52,621 nt of DNA from Actinomadura sp. DC4 (GTDB lineage Bacteria; Actinomycetota; Actinomycetes; Streptosporangiales; Streptosporangiaceae). The stretch is taken from the NCBI RefSeq assembly GCF_030406325.1, contig NZ_JAUEQY010000051.1:1-52621 (forward strand). Direction: 5' to 3'. This document shows positions 19,821 through 28,852 of the stretch, piece after piece; within the stretch, counting starts at the first letter, position 1; the number at the start of each line of letters is the position of its first letter. The notes below the pieces were generated by a model. The model was not told the DNA's origin and ran no database searches. It worked only from the letters and a program-made list of their open reading frames with translations. Both the position numbers and the translations under genes were made by a program.

Positions 19821-20714
19821 TCAGTCCGCAGCGGACGGGCGGACCACCATCAGCGGGCACGGCGCGTGGTGGATCAGCGCCTGGCTGGTGGAGCCCAGCA
19901 ACATGCCCGCGAACCCGCCACGCCCCCGGCTGCCCACCACCAGCAACTGCCCGTCTTCGGCCGCGTCGAGCAGACGTCCTGCCGGCCGGCCGCCGGTGAC
20001 GACGCGCCGCACTGCGACGTCCGGGTACTTCTCCTGCCAGCCGGCCAGCCGTTCCGCCAGCATCTCGCGCTCGCGCGTCTCGACCGCTTCCCAGTCGACC
20101 AGGAACTGGCGAGCGGTCGCGTACGCGGTGTCGGAGGTGAACTCGACCCAGGCGTGCACGGCCACCAGGTCGGTGCCGCGCATCGCCGCCTCCTCGAAGG
20201 CCATCGCGAGGGCCGGCTCGCTGATCGGGGAGCCGTCCACGCCGACCACCACCGGGCCCTCGGACGGCGGCGCCTCGTCGGTCTCGCCGCCACGGATCAC
20301 CGCGACGGGACTGTGGCCGTGGGCGACCAGAGCGATCGCGGTGGAACCGGCCAGGAGACCGCCGGAACCTCGCGCGCCCAGGACCATCAGCTGAGCGTCC
20401 TCGGAAAGTGCGATCAGCGTCGACACCAGACCCGCGGTCCGCAGGATCGGCTCGATCTCCAGCTCGGGGTGGTCCTGGCGTACGGCGGCCTCGGCTTCGG
20501 TCAGTTGCCGCCGTCCCTCCGTTTCCAGCGTCGTGAAAAAGCTCCGGGGCGGCGCGAACCCGCCGGTGGCCGAGACGACGTCGATGACCTGCACCAGCCG
20601 CAGGGGGAGACGCCGGCGGGCGGCCTCGTCGGCGGCCCAGCGCGCCGCGCGCAGTGCCGCGGCCGACCCGTCCACGCCCACCACGATCGGCCTGTGAATG
20701 CTGTTCCCGGTCAT
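19821..20714 (-). CDS. Tandem universal stress protein
   Basis: A 297-residue protein with two USP domains. Domain 1 (about 8-145) starts PIVVGVDGSAAALRAARWAA and has the ATP loop LGARGSGGLLAGSTA. Domain 2 (about 155-292) starts VVVGVDGSPISEPALAMAF and has VGSRGRGGFAGMLLGSTS. Both G-x2-G-x9-G-S/T loops are intact, so ATP binding is predicted. Tandem USPs of this kind (Rv2005c/Rv1996 type) belong to mycobacterial dormancy responses; their molecular role is not settled. The ATG at 20714 follows AGAGGGG. A DosR-like box lies 71 nt upstream. Confidence 0.92.
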   Translation of the reverse strand: MTGNSIHRPIVVGVDGSAAALRAARWAADEAARRRLPLRLVQVIDVVSATGGFAPPRSFFTTLETEGRRQLTEAEAAVRQDHPELEIEPILRTAGLVSTLIALSEDAQLMVLGARGSGGLLAGSTAIALVAHGHSPVAVIRGGETDEAPPSEGPVVVGVDGSPISEPALAMAFEEAAMRGTDLVAVHAWVEFTSDTAYATARQFLVDWEAVETREREMLAERLAGWQEKYPDVAVRRVVTGGRPAGRLLDAAEDGQLLVVGSRGRGGFAGMLLGSTSQALIHHAPCPLMVVRPSAAD

Positions 20715-20784
20715 GGGAAACCCCTCTTTTCCTTCTACGGCGACGAATGTGGTCCATCGTTCGCCCGGCGCGGCGACTCGGACA

Positions 20785-20798
20785 GGGCTGAAGGTCCC
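20785..20798. promoter_or_regulatory. DosR-like box upstream of the USP gene
   Basis: GGGCTGAAGGTCCC differs from the consensus GGGCCGAAGGTCCC at one base. It lies 71 nt upstream of the leftward USP gene and just past the end of the next P-type ATPase gene. Confidence 0.62.
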
Positions 20799-20835
20799 GT
20801 CCGCGCCATGACCCCCGTCCCGCGAGTACACGCGC

Positions 20836-23454
20836 TCAGCGCCGCCTCCGTACGGTCCAGCGCCGTAGTTCGTCGGTGCCCCAGACGACGACGGGGAACG
20901 TCGCGATGAGGGCGACCACGTCCCAGGGCAGCGCGGTGGTGCCGAAGAGGCCCTGGACCGGCGGCACGTACACGAGCAACGCCGTGAACGCGACCTCGAA
21001 GAGGATTCCCCAGAGCAGCATCGGGTTGCTGAGCACACCCACCTGGCGCAGGGAGGCGTAGTCCGTGCGGGCGGCGAAGGCCGTACCGACCTGGCACATG
21101 ACGATCGCGGCGAACGTCGCGGTCGTCGCCTGGACGTACGCGTGGTGCAGCGGGGCGTGGGGTCCGGTGGCGTCGCCGGGACGCCACCCGGCCCGCAGGA
21201 GGACGAAGAAGAAGGCGGCCATGACCAGCGCCGCCGAGATGACGCCGAGGAAACCCCAGGCCCGGACGAGCAGGCCGGCGCTGATGACGCTGTCGGACCT
21301 CTTACGCGGCGGGCGCCCCATGATGCCCGGCTCCGCGGGTTCCCGTCCCAGCGCGAGCGCGGGCAGTGTCTCGGTGCCCAGGTCGATCGCGAGGATCTGC
21401 AGGACCGTCAGAGGCAGTGGCACCGCTCCGCCGCTCAGCGCGAAGACCAGGAACGGCACGATCTCCGGGACGGCGTGCGCGAAGATGTACAGGATGAACT
21501 TCCGTACGTTGTCGTAGACGCGGCGGCCCGACTCGATCGCTCCGACGATCGTCGCGAAGTTGTCGTCGGTGAGCACCATGGTGGCGGCCTCGCGAGCGAC
21601 GTCGGTGCCCGACCGGCCCATGGCCACGCCGATGTCCGCGCGGTGCAGCGCGGGAGCGTCGTTGACCCCGTCTCCGGTCATGGCCACGACCAGACCCTTG
21701 GCGCGCAGGGCGTCGGCGATGCGCAGCTTGGTCTCCGGTGCCGAGCGGGCGAAGACGACCTCGGTGTCCTGGTCGAGCAACGCGTCGAGGTCGTGATCGC
21801 TGAGTTCCTCGGCCTCGGCGGCGACGTGCAGGCCGGGTACGCCGATGCCGACCTCGCGTGCCACCGCGGCCGCCGTGACGCCGTTGTCGCCGGTGACGAC
21901 GTGGACCCGTACCCCGGCGTCATGGCACCGGCGCACGGCGTCCGCGACCTCCGGCCGCGGCGGGTCGTACAGACCGGCGAGGCCGAGTAGCCGCAGGTCG
22001 TGCTCGACGTCCTCGCGCAGGGCGGGGACCGGGCCGCTCACCTCGCGCGTGGCGATCGCGAGGACCCGCAACCCTCGCTCGGCCATCCGGGCCGCCGCCG
22101 CGGAGGCCTGCCCGGGGTCGGCGACCCGGCGCAGTACGGCCTCGGGAGCGCCCTTGACCACCGCCGAGCCCTCGGTGACCACCGACATGAGGCGGAGTCG
22201 CGGGTCGAACCGGAACAGCGCTCGCCGTCGCCTGTCGCGCGCCGCGAGGTCGGCGGGCTCACCCAGCCACTCCGCGCCCTCGACGAGCGCGATCTCGGTC
22301 GGGTCGCCGGTCAGCGCCGCCGAATCGTCCCGGCCGACCGTCGTGCACTCGGCCATCGCGGTCGCCAGCTCACCGAAGCCGGTGGCCGCGGCGCCGCGTT
22401 CGGCCGAGCCGTGCGGCGTCCAGACGGTCTGCAGCACCATCCGGTTGCAGGTCAGCGTCCCGGTCTTGTCGGTACAGATGACCGAGGTGGAGCCCAGCGT
22501 CTCGACCGCGCTCAATCGCTTGACGACGGCGCCGCGGCGGGCGAGCGCCCGCACGCCCACGGCGAGCGCGAGTGTGATCGTCGGCAGCAGGCCCTCGGGT
22601 ACGTTCGCGACGAGCAGTCCGATGGCGAACATCAACGCCGCCGCCACCGACATACCGGCGGCCACACCGGCGAACAGGAACGCGATGCCCATGCCGCCGG
22701 CGACCAGGGCGATCAGCCAGGCGACGCGTTTGACCTGGGTCTCCAGTGGACTCTGCTCCCGGACGGTGTGCTGGCTGAGTGCCGCGATGCGGCCCAGCTC
22801 GGTGTGGTCGCCGGTGGCGAAGACGACGGCCGTGGCCTGTCCGCCCGTGCACGTCGTACCGCTGAACACGAGGTTGGGCTCACGGAGCGGCGCCACGCCG
22901 TCCTGCGACGACCCGGCGACCCGTTCGACCGGAACCGACTCGCCCGTGAGCATGGACATGTCCATCTCCAGGGCGCCGTCGGTCAGCCGGGCGTCGGCGG
23001 GCACCTTGTCGCCCTCGGCGATCAGCACCAGGTCTCCCGGGACGACGTCCCGGACGTCCACCGGATGCTCCCGGCCGTCGCGGATCACCCGGCAGCGCTC
23101 GGGCAGGTACTCCGCCAGTGCCTCGACGGCACGCTCGGCCTGACGCTCCTGCAGCAGCGCGAACGCCGCGTTGACGATGATGACGGCGACGATCGCGACG
23201 CCCAGCACGTGCGTGCCCGCGACGAAGGCGAGGGCGCCTGCCACCCACAGCAGGAGCGCGAGCGGGTGGATGAGCTGGCGCGTCACGTCGGTGAGAAGCG
23301 AGCCGCCTCGGCGTCGGCGCACCTCGTTGGGGCCGGCCACGGCGCGGCGGCGTTCGGCCTCCCCCGCCGACAGGCCGTGCGGCCCGGAGTCGAGGTCATG
23401 GCGCAGCAGGGCCAGCGGTTCACGAGGGTCAGGGGTGGTGGCGGAGATCGTCAT
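20836..23454 (-). CDS. Cation-transporting P-type ATPase, type II
   Basis: An 872-residue complete P-type ATPase: [11 protein letters not shown] in the actuator domain, [20 protein letters not shown], phosphorylation site [13 protein letters not shown], and hinge [20 protein letters not shown]. The C-terminal half contains [14 protein letters not shown] and [19 protein letters not shown]. The PEGLLPT and [10 protein letters not shown] motifs resemble the Na+/K+- or H+-type II pumps more than typical Ca2+ pumps, so the ion is uncertain. The ATG at 23454 follows GAGGA. It is related to, but clearly diverged from, the ATPase at 14317-16935. A DosR-like box lies 37 nt upstream, within a gap that also serves the rightward GAPDH gene. 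Confidence 0.9.
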   Translation of the reverse strand: MTISATTPDPREPLALLRHDLDSGPHGLSAGEAERRRAVAGPNEVRRRRGGSLLTDVTRQLIHPLALLLWVAGALAFVAGTHVLGVAIVAVIIVNAAFALLQERQAERAVEALAEYLPERCRVIRDGREHPVDVRDVVPGDLVLIAEGDKVPADARLTDGALEMDMSMLTGESVPVERVAGSSQDGVAPLREPNLVFSGTTCTGGQATAVVFATGDHTELGRIAALSQHTVREQSPLETQVKRVAWLIALVAGGMGIAFLFAGVAAGMSVAAALMFAIGLLVANVPEGLLPTITLALAVGVRALARRGAVVKRLSAVETLGSTSVICTDKTGTLTCNRMVLQTVWTPHGSAERGAAATGFGELATAMAECTTVGRDDSAALTGDPTEIALVEGAEWLGEPADLAARDRRRRALFRFDPRLRLMSVVTEGSAVVKGAPEAVLRRVADPGQASAAAARMAERGLRVLAIATREVSGPVPALREDVEHDLRLLGLAGLYDPPRPEVADAVRRCHDAGVRVHVVTGDNGVTAAAVAREVGIGVPGLHVAAEAEELSDHDLDALLDQDTEVVFARSAPETKLRIADALRAKGLVVAMTGDGVNDAPALHRADIGVAMGRSGTDVAREAATMVLTDDNFATIVGAIESGRRVYDNVRKFILYIFAHAVPEIVPFLVFALSGGAVPLPLTVLQILAIDLGTETLPALALGREPAEPGIMGRPPRKRSDSVISAGLLVRAWGFLGVISAALVMAAFFFVLLRAGWRPGDATGPHAPLHHAYVQATTATFAAIVMCQVGTAFAARTDYASLRQVGVLSNPMLLWGILFEVAFTALLVYVPPVQGLFGTTALPWDVVALIATFPVVVWGTDELRRWTVRRRR

Positions 23455-23490
23455 GTTCCTCACACTCCGCCCCGTGCGGCCGAAGCGAAC

Positions 23491-23504
23491 GGGCCGAAGG
23501 TCCT
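23491..23504. promoter_or_regulatory. DosR-like box, ATPase side of the divergent gap
   Basis: GGGCCGAAGGTCCT matches the consensus at 13 of 14 positions and lies 37 nt upstream of the leftward ATPase start. Confidence 0.62.
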
Positions 23505-23530
23505 CACCGGCAGGGCCGTCTCGCCGTAAC

Positions 23531-23544
23531 GGGACCTGCGCCCG
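23531..23544. promoter_or_regulatory. DosR-like box variant, middle of the divergent gap
   Basis: GGGACCTGCGCCCG keeps the GGGACCT half and a weaker second half. It lies 7 nt from a perfect copy, making three motif copies within 75 nt between the ATPase and GAPDH genes. Confidence 0.4.
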
Positions 23545-23551
23545 CCCGAGC

Positions 23552-23565
23552 GGGACCTTCGGCCC
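23552..23565. promoter_or_regulatory. DosR-like box, perfect consensus copy, GAPDH side
   Basis: GGGACCTTCGGCCC is an exact reverse complement of the copy at 17000-17013. It ends 58 nt before the GAPDH start. Confidence 0.68.
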
Positions 23566-23623
23566 AGGCGTTGCCGCGGCCGGACCCGGATGCTTGGGGC
23601 GACATCGGCGCAGGGAGAAGAAA

Positions 23624-24637
23624 ATGCGGATCGGGATCAACGGCTTCGGCCGTATCGGCCGGAACTATCTGCGGTGCGCGCTGAAGCGCGGACATGAGGT
23701 CGTCGCGGTCAACGACCTGGTCGGAACCGCGACACTGGCGCATCTGCTGAAGTACGACTCCACGTACGGGCCGCTGGGCCATGAGGTCGGTCATGACGGC
23801 TCGGCCCTGCTCGTCGACGGCCGGCGGATCGCGACGTCCGCGCAGAAGGACCCGGACGCCCTCGACTGGGAGGGCGTCGACGTCGTCATCGAGTCGACCG
23901 GCCGGCTCCGCGACCGGGAGACGGCCGCACGTCACCTGAAGCGGGGCGCCCGGAAGGTCCTCATCTCGGCGCCGGCCAAGGACGTCGACGCGGTCCTGGT
24001 CATGGGCGTGAACGAGCACACCTACGATCCGGCGCGGCACGACGTCGTCTCCGGCGCCTCCTGCACGACCAACTGCGTGGCGCCGATGGCCAAGGTGCTG
24101 CACGAGGCGTTCGGCGTGGACAAGGGGTACATGACGACGGTCCACGCCTACACCGGCGACCAGATGCTCCTGGACGGTCCGCACAAGGATCTGCACCGCG
24201 CCCGTTCCGCCGCGGTCAACATGATCCCGACCAGCACCGGGGCGGCCCGGTCCGTCGGCGTCGTCATCCCCGAGCTCGCCGGCCGCTTCGACGGAATGGC
24301 GCTGCGGGTGCCGGTCGAGAACGGCTCCCTGGTCGACCTCGCCTGCGTCCTGAGCCGCCGCGTCGGCCAGGAGGAGGTCAACGCGGCCTTCGCCGCCGCC
24401 GCCGCGGATCGCCTGCAGGGCGTCCTCCGGTACAACACCGACCCGATCGTCTCGCGCGACATCCTCGGTGACCCCGCCTCATGTGTCTTCGACGCCCCCC
24501 TGACCCGCTCCGCCGGTGAGCTGGTCAAGGTCTTCGGCTGGTACGACAACGAGTGGGGCTACGCGAACCGGCTGGCCGACCTGGTCGAACACATGCTCGG
24601 CGCGGAGAACGCGCCGACCGCGACACGGGAGTCATGA
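23624..24637 (+). CDS. gap: Type I glyceraldehyde-3-phosphate dehydrogenase
   Basis: A 337-residue phosphorylating GAPDH. NAD-binding [11 protein letters not shown] is at the N-terminus, the catalytic Cys (about residue 147) is in [11 protein letters not shown], the catalytic His is in TVHAYTGDQ, and the C-terminal signature is [12 protein letters not shown]. It interconverts glyceraldehyde 3-phosphate and 1,3-bisphosphoglycerate in glycolysis/gluconeogenesis. The ATG at 23624 follows AGGGAGAAG. It is not in the usual gap-pgk-tpi cluster. Instead its stop overlaps the PPDK start region (ATGA), and a perfect DosR-like box lies upstream. It is probably a condition-specific second GAPDH rather than the housekeeping copy. 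Confidence 0.96.
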   Translation: MRIGINGFGRIGRNYLRCALKRGHEVVAVNDLVGTATLAHLLKYDSTYGPLGHEVGHDGSALLVDGRRIATSAQKDPDALDWEGVDVVIESTGRLRDRETAARHLKRGARKVLISAPAKDVDAVLVMGVNEHTYDPARHDVVSGASCTTNCVAPMAKVLHEAFGVDKGYMTTVHAYTGDQMLLDGPHKDLHRARSAAVNMIPTSTGAARSVGVVIPELAGRFDGMALRVPVENGSLVDLACVLSRRVGQEEVNAAFAAAAADRLQGVLRYNTDPIVSRDILGDPASCVFDAPLTRSAGELVKVFGWYDNEWGYANRLADLVEHMLGAENAPTATRES

Positions 24638-27318
24638 TGCCCAGGTACGTGTACGACTTCGCCTCCGGGAACAAGGAGCTCAAGGACCTGCTCGGAGGCA
24701 AGGGCGCGAATCTCTCCGAGATGACCAACCTCGGCCTGCCCGTGCCGCCGGGCTTCACGGTCACGACCGAGGCCTGCCGCGCCTACCTGGTGAGCGGAGC
24801 GGAGCCCCGGGAACTGCACGACGAGGTGATGGCCCATCTGGAGGCACTGGAGAAGCGGACGGGCCGGCGGCTCGGCCAGCCGGACGATCCACTGCTGGTC
24901 AGCGTCCGGTCCGGGGCGAGGTTCTCCATGCCCGGCATGATGGACACGATCCTCAACATCGGGCTGAACGACTCCTCGGTGGCGGGACTGGCCGAGCGGT
25001 CGGGCGACGAGCGCTTCGCGTGGGACTCCTATCGCCGTCTCATCCAGATGTTCGGCACGACGGTGCTCGGCGTGGACGGCGGGCTCTTCGAAGCCGCACT
25101 GGAGGAGACCAAGCAGGAGAGAGAGGTCACCGATGACCTCGACCTGGACGCCGAGGACCTGCGGGCCCTGGCCGAGACGTTCAAGCGGCTCATCGTCGGT
25201 CACGCCGGACGCCCGATGCCGCAGGACCCGGTCGAGCAGCTGAACCTCGCGATCCGCGCCGTCTTCGCGTCGTGGAACGGCGACCGAGCGCGGGTCTACC
25301 GGCGGCGTGAGCACATCCCCGACGACCTCGGCACCGCCGTGAACGTGATGGCGATGGTCTTCGGCAACCTGGGTGAGGACTCCGGCACCGGCGTGGCCTT
25401 CACCCGGGATCCGGGCACGGGCCGCCCCGGCGTCTACGGCGACTATCTGACGGACGCCCAGGGCGAGGACGTCGTCGCCGGCATCCGCAACACGGTCCCG
25501 CTGCAGGAGCTGGAGCGGATCAACCCGGAGGCGTACGAAGAGCTGCTGGGAATCATGAAGACCCTGGAGGACCACTACCGGGATCTGTGCGACATCGAGT
25601 TCACCATCGAGCGCGGCAGGCTGTGGATGCTGCAGACGCGGGTGGGCAAGCGCACGGCCGCGGCCGCCTTCCGCATCGCCACGCAGCTGGCCGAGCAGGG
25701 ACTCATCGACGCCGACGAGGCGCTCCACCGCGTGTCCGGCGCGCAGCTCGCACAGCTGATGTTCCCCCGGTTCGACACCACCGCCGGTGTGGAGCCGATC
25801 GCCAGAGGCGTGAACGCCTCGCCCGGTGCGGCGGTCGGCCGGGCCGTCTTCGACAGCGGCACCGCCGTGCGCCGGGCGCTGGAGGGGGAGAGGGTGATCC
25901 TCATCCGGCACGAGACCAACCCCGACGACCTGGAAGGGATGATCGCCGCGGAGGGCGTCCTGACCGGTCGCGGCGGCAAGACCTCGCATGCGGCCGTGGT
26001 CGCTCGCGGCATGGGCAAGACCTGCGTATGCGGGGTCGAGACGCTGGAAGTCGACCTCGCCGGCCGCCGCTGCGTCGCCCCAGGGGGCGTGGTCATCGAG
26101 GAGGGCGACCTCATCTCGATCGACGGTTCCAGCGGGGCGGTCTATCGCGGCACGGTCCCGGTCGTGCCGTCGGCCGTCGTGGAGTACTTCGAAGGCCGGT
26201 CGCACCCGCACGGGTCCGCCGACCTGGTGACGGCCGTGGACCGGATCATGTCCCGGGCCGATGAGAGGCGCCGGCTGCGAGTACGGGCGAACGCCGACAC
26301 TCCGGAAGACGCGGAGCGAGCCCGCCGGTTCGGGGCGGAGGGCATCGGACTCTGCCGGACCGAGCACATGTTCCTCGGCGAACGCCGGCCGCTGGTGGAA
26401 CGGCTGATCCTCGCCGACACACCGCAGGAGCGGCAGGCGGCCCTGGACGCCCTGCTGCCGCTGCAGCGGCGGGACTTCACCGGAATCCTGCGGGCGATGG
26501 ACGGGCTGCCGGTCACCATCCGGCTGATCGACCCGCCGTTGCACGAGTTCCTGCCCGACCTCACCGAGCTGTCGGTACGGGTCGCCCTCGCCGAGGAACG
26601 CGCCCGGCCCGACGCGGAACAGGCGCGCCTGCTGGAGGCCGTCCGCCGTCTGCACGAGCAGAACCCGATGCTCGGCCTGCGCGGCGTCCGGCTGGGGCTC
26701 GTGGTCCCGGGGCTGTTCGCGATGCAGGTACGGGCGATCGGAGAGGCCGTCGCCGAGCGCCGGAAGGCCGGTGGCGACCCGCACGCGGAGATCATGATTC
26801 CGCTGGTCGGCGCCACTGCCGAGCTGGCGATCGTCGCGGAGGAGTCGAGGACCGTGCTCGCCCGGGTCGCCGAAGAGACGGGCGTGGACGTACGGTGCCC
26901 GATCGGCACGATGATCGAGCTGCCGAGGGCCGCGCTCACGGCCGGACGGCTCGCGCGCGAGGCGCGATTCTTCTCCTTCGGCACGAACGACCTCACCCAG
27001 ACGACGTGGGGCTTCTCCCGCGACGACGTCGAAGGGGCGTTCTTCGCGCCCTATCTGGACAAGGGGATCTTCCAGACCTCGCCGTTCGAGACGCTGGACC
27101 TGGAAGGCGTCGGCCGGCTGATCGAGATCGCCGTACGAGAAGGCCGCGCCACCCGGCCGGACCTCGCACTGGGCGTCTGCGGCGAACACGGCGGTGACCC
27201 CGCGTCCGTGCACTTCTTCCACACGGTGGGCCTGGACTACGTCTCCTGCTCCCCGTTCCGGGTGCCCGTCGCCCGGCTCGAGGCCGCGCGCGCCGCCGCC
27301 GCGGAAAGCCGGAGGTGA
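24637..27318 (+). CDS. ppdK: Pyruvate, phosphate dikinase
   Basis: An 893-residue enzyme of full family length. The N-terminal ATP-grasp begins YDFASGNKELKDLLGGKGAN and includes SGARFSMPGMMDTILNIGLN. The swivelling phospho-His domain has GGKTSHAAVVARGMGKTCV (His about residue 451). The C-terminal TIM barrel has FSFGTNDLTQTTWGFSRDD and the catalytic Cys in GVCGEHGGDP (about 848). It interconverts pyruvate, ATP and Pi with PEP, AMP and PPi. This allows PPi-dependent glycolysis or gluconeogenic PEP supply. Two adjacent ATGs (24634, 24637) are possible; GGGAG spacing favours 24637. Co-transcribed with GAPDH and probably the CBS-BON gene downstream. Confidence 0.96.
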   Translation: MPRYVYDFASGNKELKDLLGGKGANLSEMTNLGLPVPPGFTVTTEACRAYLVSGAEPRELHDEVMAHLEALEKRTGRRLGQPDDPLLVSVRSGARFSMPGMMDTILNIGLNDSSVAGLAERSGDERFAWDSYRRLIQMFGTTVLGVDGGLFEAALEETKQEREVTDDLDLDAEDLRALAETFKRLIVGHAGRPMPQDPVEQLNLAIRAVFASWNGDRARVYRRREHIPDDLGTAVNVMAMVFGNLGEDSGTGVAFTRDPGTGRPGVYGDYLTDAQGEDVVAGIRNTVPLQELERINPEAYEELLGIMKTLEDHYRDLCDIEFTIERGRLWMLQTRVGKRTAAAAFRIATQLAEQGLIDADEALHRVSGAQLAQLMFPRFDTTAGVEPIARGVNASPGAAVGRAVFDSGTAVRRALEGERVILIRHETNPDDLEGMIAAEGVLTGRGGKTSHAAVVARGMGKTCVCGVETLEVDLAGRRCVAPGGVVIEEGDLISIDGSSGAVYRGTVPVVPSAVVEYFEGRSHPHGSADLVTAVDRIMSRADERRRLRVRANADTPEDAERARRFGAEGIGLCRTEHMFLGERRPLVERLILADTPQERQAALDALLPLQRRDFTGILRAMDGLPVTIRLIDPPLHEFLPDLTELSVRVALAEERARPDAEQARLLEAVRRLHEQNPMLGLRGVRLGLVVPGLFAMQVRAIGEAVAERRKAGGDPHAEIMIPLVGATAELAIVAEESRTVLARVAEETGVDVRCPIGTMIELPRAALTAGRLAREARFFSFGTNDLTQTTWGFSRDDVEGAFFAPYLDKGIFQTSPFETLDLEGVGRLIEIAVREGRATRPDLALGVCGEHGGDPASVHFFHTVGLDYVSCSPFRVPVARLEAARAAAAESRR

Positions 27319-27324
27319 TCGACG

Positions 27325-27915
27325 GTGCTGGTCCGTGAGGTGATGACGGCGCCGGTGGTGACCGTGCCGGCCGGGTCCACCGTCCGGGAGGCCGTGCGGT
27401 TGCTGTACGAGCGGAACATCACCGCCGCCCCCGTGCTCGACCGGCGGGGGCGGATGACGGGGATCGTGAGCGAGATGGACCTGCTGCGCGGCGAGTTCGA
27501 GCCGGACCCGCGGGCCAGTGAGGGCCCCGCCGCCTCGCCCGGATCGCCACCGCCGGCGACCGTGGAGGAGGTCATGACGTCAGACGTGCGCACCGCACGC
27601 GAGACAGATGACGTCCTCGCCCTCGTCGACCTGATGATCAGGACACGCGTGAAGAGCGTTCCGGTCGTACGCGACGGCGCGCCGGTCGGCATCGTCAGCC
27701 GGCGTGACCTGATGCGGATGCTCGCCCATGGCGACGAGCGGATCCGAGAAGACGTCCTCACCGCCCTGGAGGCGGCCGCCCCTGGGACCGCGACCACACG
27801 AGTGGAGGTCCACGACGGAGTCGTCGAGCTGTACGGCGAGGACGACCCGCCGGGGATCGCCGACGTGATCGCCCGCACGGTGCCGGGAGTGGTCCGGGTC
27901 GTTCACCATCGGTGA
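27325..27915 (+). CDS. CBS-pair and BON domain protein
   Basis: A 196-residue protein. Two CBS motifs (about residues 4-55, VREVMTAPVVTVPAGSTVRE; about 78-132, VEEVMTSDVRTARETDDVLA) are joined by a Pro/Ala-rich linker. A C-terminal BON-like segment follows (about 140-195, TTRVEVHDGVVELYG). It starts at GTG 27325 behind an ideal ribosome site, GGAGGTGATC, which overlaps the PPDK stop. This indicates the GAPDH-PPDK-CBS genes form one operon. The CBS module probably senses adenylates and may regulate a partner; pairing with PPDK, which makes AMP, is suggestive only. It is the second protein of this layout in the window (other at 12070-12741). Confidence 0.87.
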   Translation: MLVREVMTAPVVTVPAGSTVREAVRLLYERNITAAPVLDRRGRMTGIVSEMDLLRGEFEPDPRASEGPAASPGSPPPATVEEVMTSDVRTARETDDVLALVDLMIRTRVKSVPVVRDGAPVGIVSRRDLMRMLAHGDERIREDVLTALEAAAPGTATTRVEVHDGVVELYGEDDPPGIADVIARTVPGVVRVVHHR

Positions 27916-27925
27916 GCGGTGCCGG

Positions 27926-28759
27926 TCAGCGGGCGATGAGGACAGGGCACTTCGCGTGATGTGCCAGGAGGTGCGTCACAGAGCCGAGCGGCAGACCGAG
28001 GAACTCCTCGTGCTCGCGCGCGCCGACGACGAGCAGCGCGGCGCCGCCGGAGACGTTCACCAGAGCGTGGGCCGGGGTGTCGGAGACGACCGACGTCACG
28101 ACCGATACGCGGGGATACTTCTCCTGCCACGGCGCGAGCGCGCCGGCCACCAGCAGTTCCTCTCCGTGCCGGACGTCTTCGGCGTCGGGGACGAGCGGTG
28201 CCAGGCCACCAGGTCCGGTGGAGCCGTACGGCTGCCAGGCGCGCAGCGCCCGGAGCGGCGCGCCGCGCAGGGCGGCCTCGCCGAAGGCCATGCCGAGGGT
28301 CTCCTCCTTCGGCCGGTCGCCCACTCCGAGGACGACCTCCCGTGCCGTGGGCTCTGTCTCCGGGCCGACCAGCACGACGGGGCACGAGGCGTGCCCGGCG
28401 ACCTGCGACGCCACCGATCCCATGAGGAGTCCGTGGAAGCCGCCGTGGCCTCGGGTGCCGACCACGACGATCTCGGCTCCGTCGGAGCGCCGGATGAGTG
28501 ACTGGGACGGGCCCCCTGTGACCAGTTCCGTGCCGACCTCCGGAGTGATGCTCTTCGCCCAGTACTCCGCCTCGGCGACGAGGCGCTGGGCGGCGTCCCA
28601 CATCTGCAGATGACGCGGGTCGGCGACGACACCGGGCATCGACCACGGGAAGGCGTGAAGGATCCGCAGAGAGGTCTTCCGCAGGGCCGCCTCCCGTGCG
28701 GCCCAGCGCAGGGCGGCGGTGCCCTGGACGGAGTCGTCGATTCCGACGAGAACTGACAT
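27926..28759 (-). CDS. Tandem universal stress protein
   Basis: A 277-residue protein with two USP domains. Domain 1 (MSVLVGIDDSVQGTAALRWA) has an intact ATP loop, VGTRGHGGFHGLLMGSVAS. In domain 2 the loop reads VGAREHEEFLGLPLGSVTH, with the GxGG part replaced by REHEE, so the second ATP site is probably lost or altered. The ATG at 28759 follows AGGAGG. It ends 10 nt from the convergent CBS-BON gene. I found no DosR-like box upstream, unlike the USP genes at 19821 and 30133. It may be read from the alcohol-dehydrogenase promoter 94 nt further upstream on the same strand. Confidence 0.9.
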   Translation of the reverse strand: MSVLVGIDDSVQGTAALRWAAREAALRKTSLRILHAFPWSMPGVVADPRHLQMWDAAQRLVAEAEYWAKSITPEVGTELVTGGPSQSLIRRSDGAEIVVVGTRGHGGFHGLLMGSVASQVAGHASCPVVLVGPETEPTAREVVLGVGDRPKEETLGMAFGEAALRGAPLRALRAWQPYGSTGPGGLAPLVPDAEDVRHGEELLVAGALAPWQEKYPRVSVVTSVVSDTPAHALVNVSGGAALLVVGAREHEEFLGLPLGSVTHLLAHHAKCPVLIAR

Positions 28760-28852
28760 GGGTGCCTCCTGGATGTGCCGAGCACCGGGATCGGTGCCGG
28801 CGATAGGGCCGGATGCCCGGGAGCCGGTGCGCTCCCAGGCACCCGATGGGCG

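Noticed and set aside
24559-27222. An 887-codon open frame antisense to PPDK
   Set aside because: PPDK on the plus strand has full-length conserved motifs; the antisense frame has no recognisable domain and is explained by high GC content.
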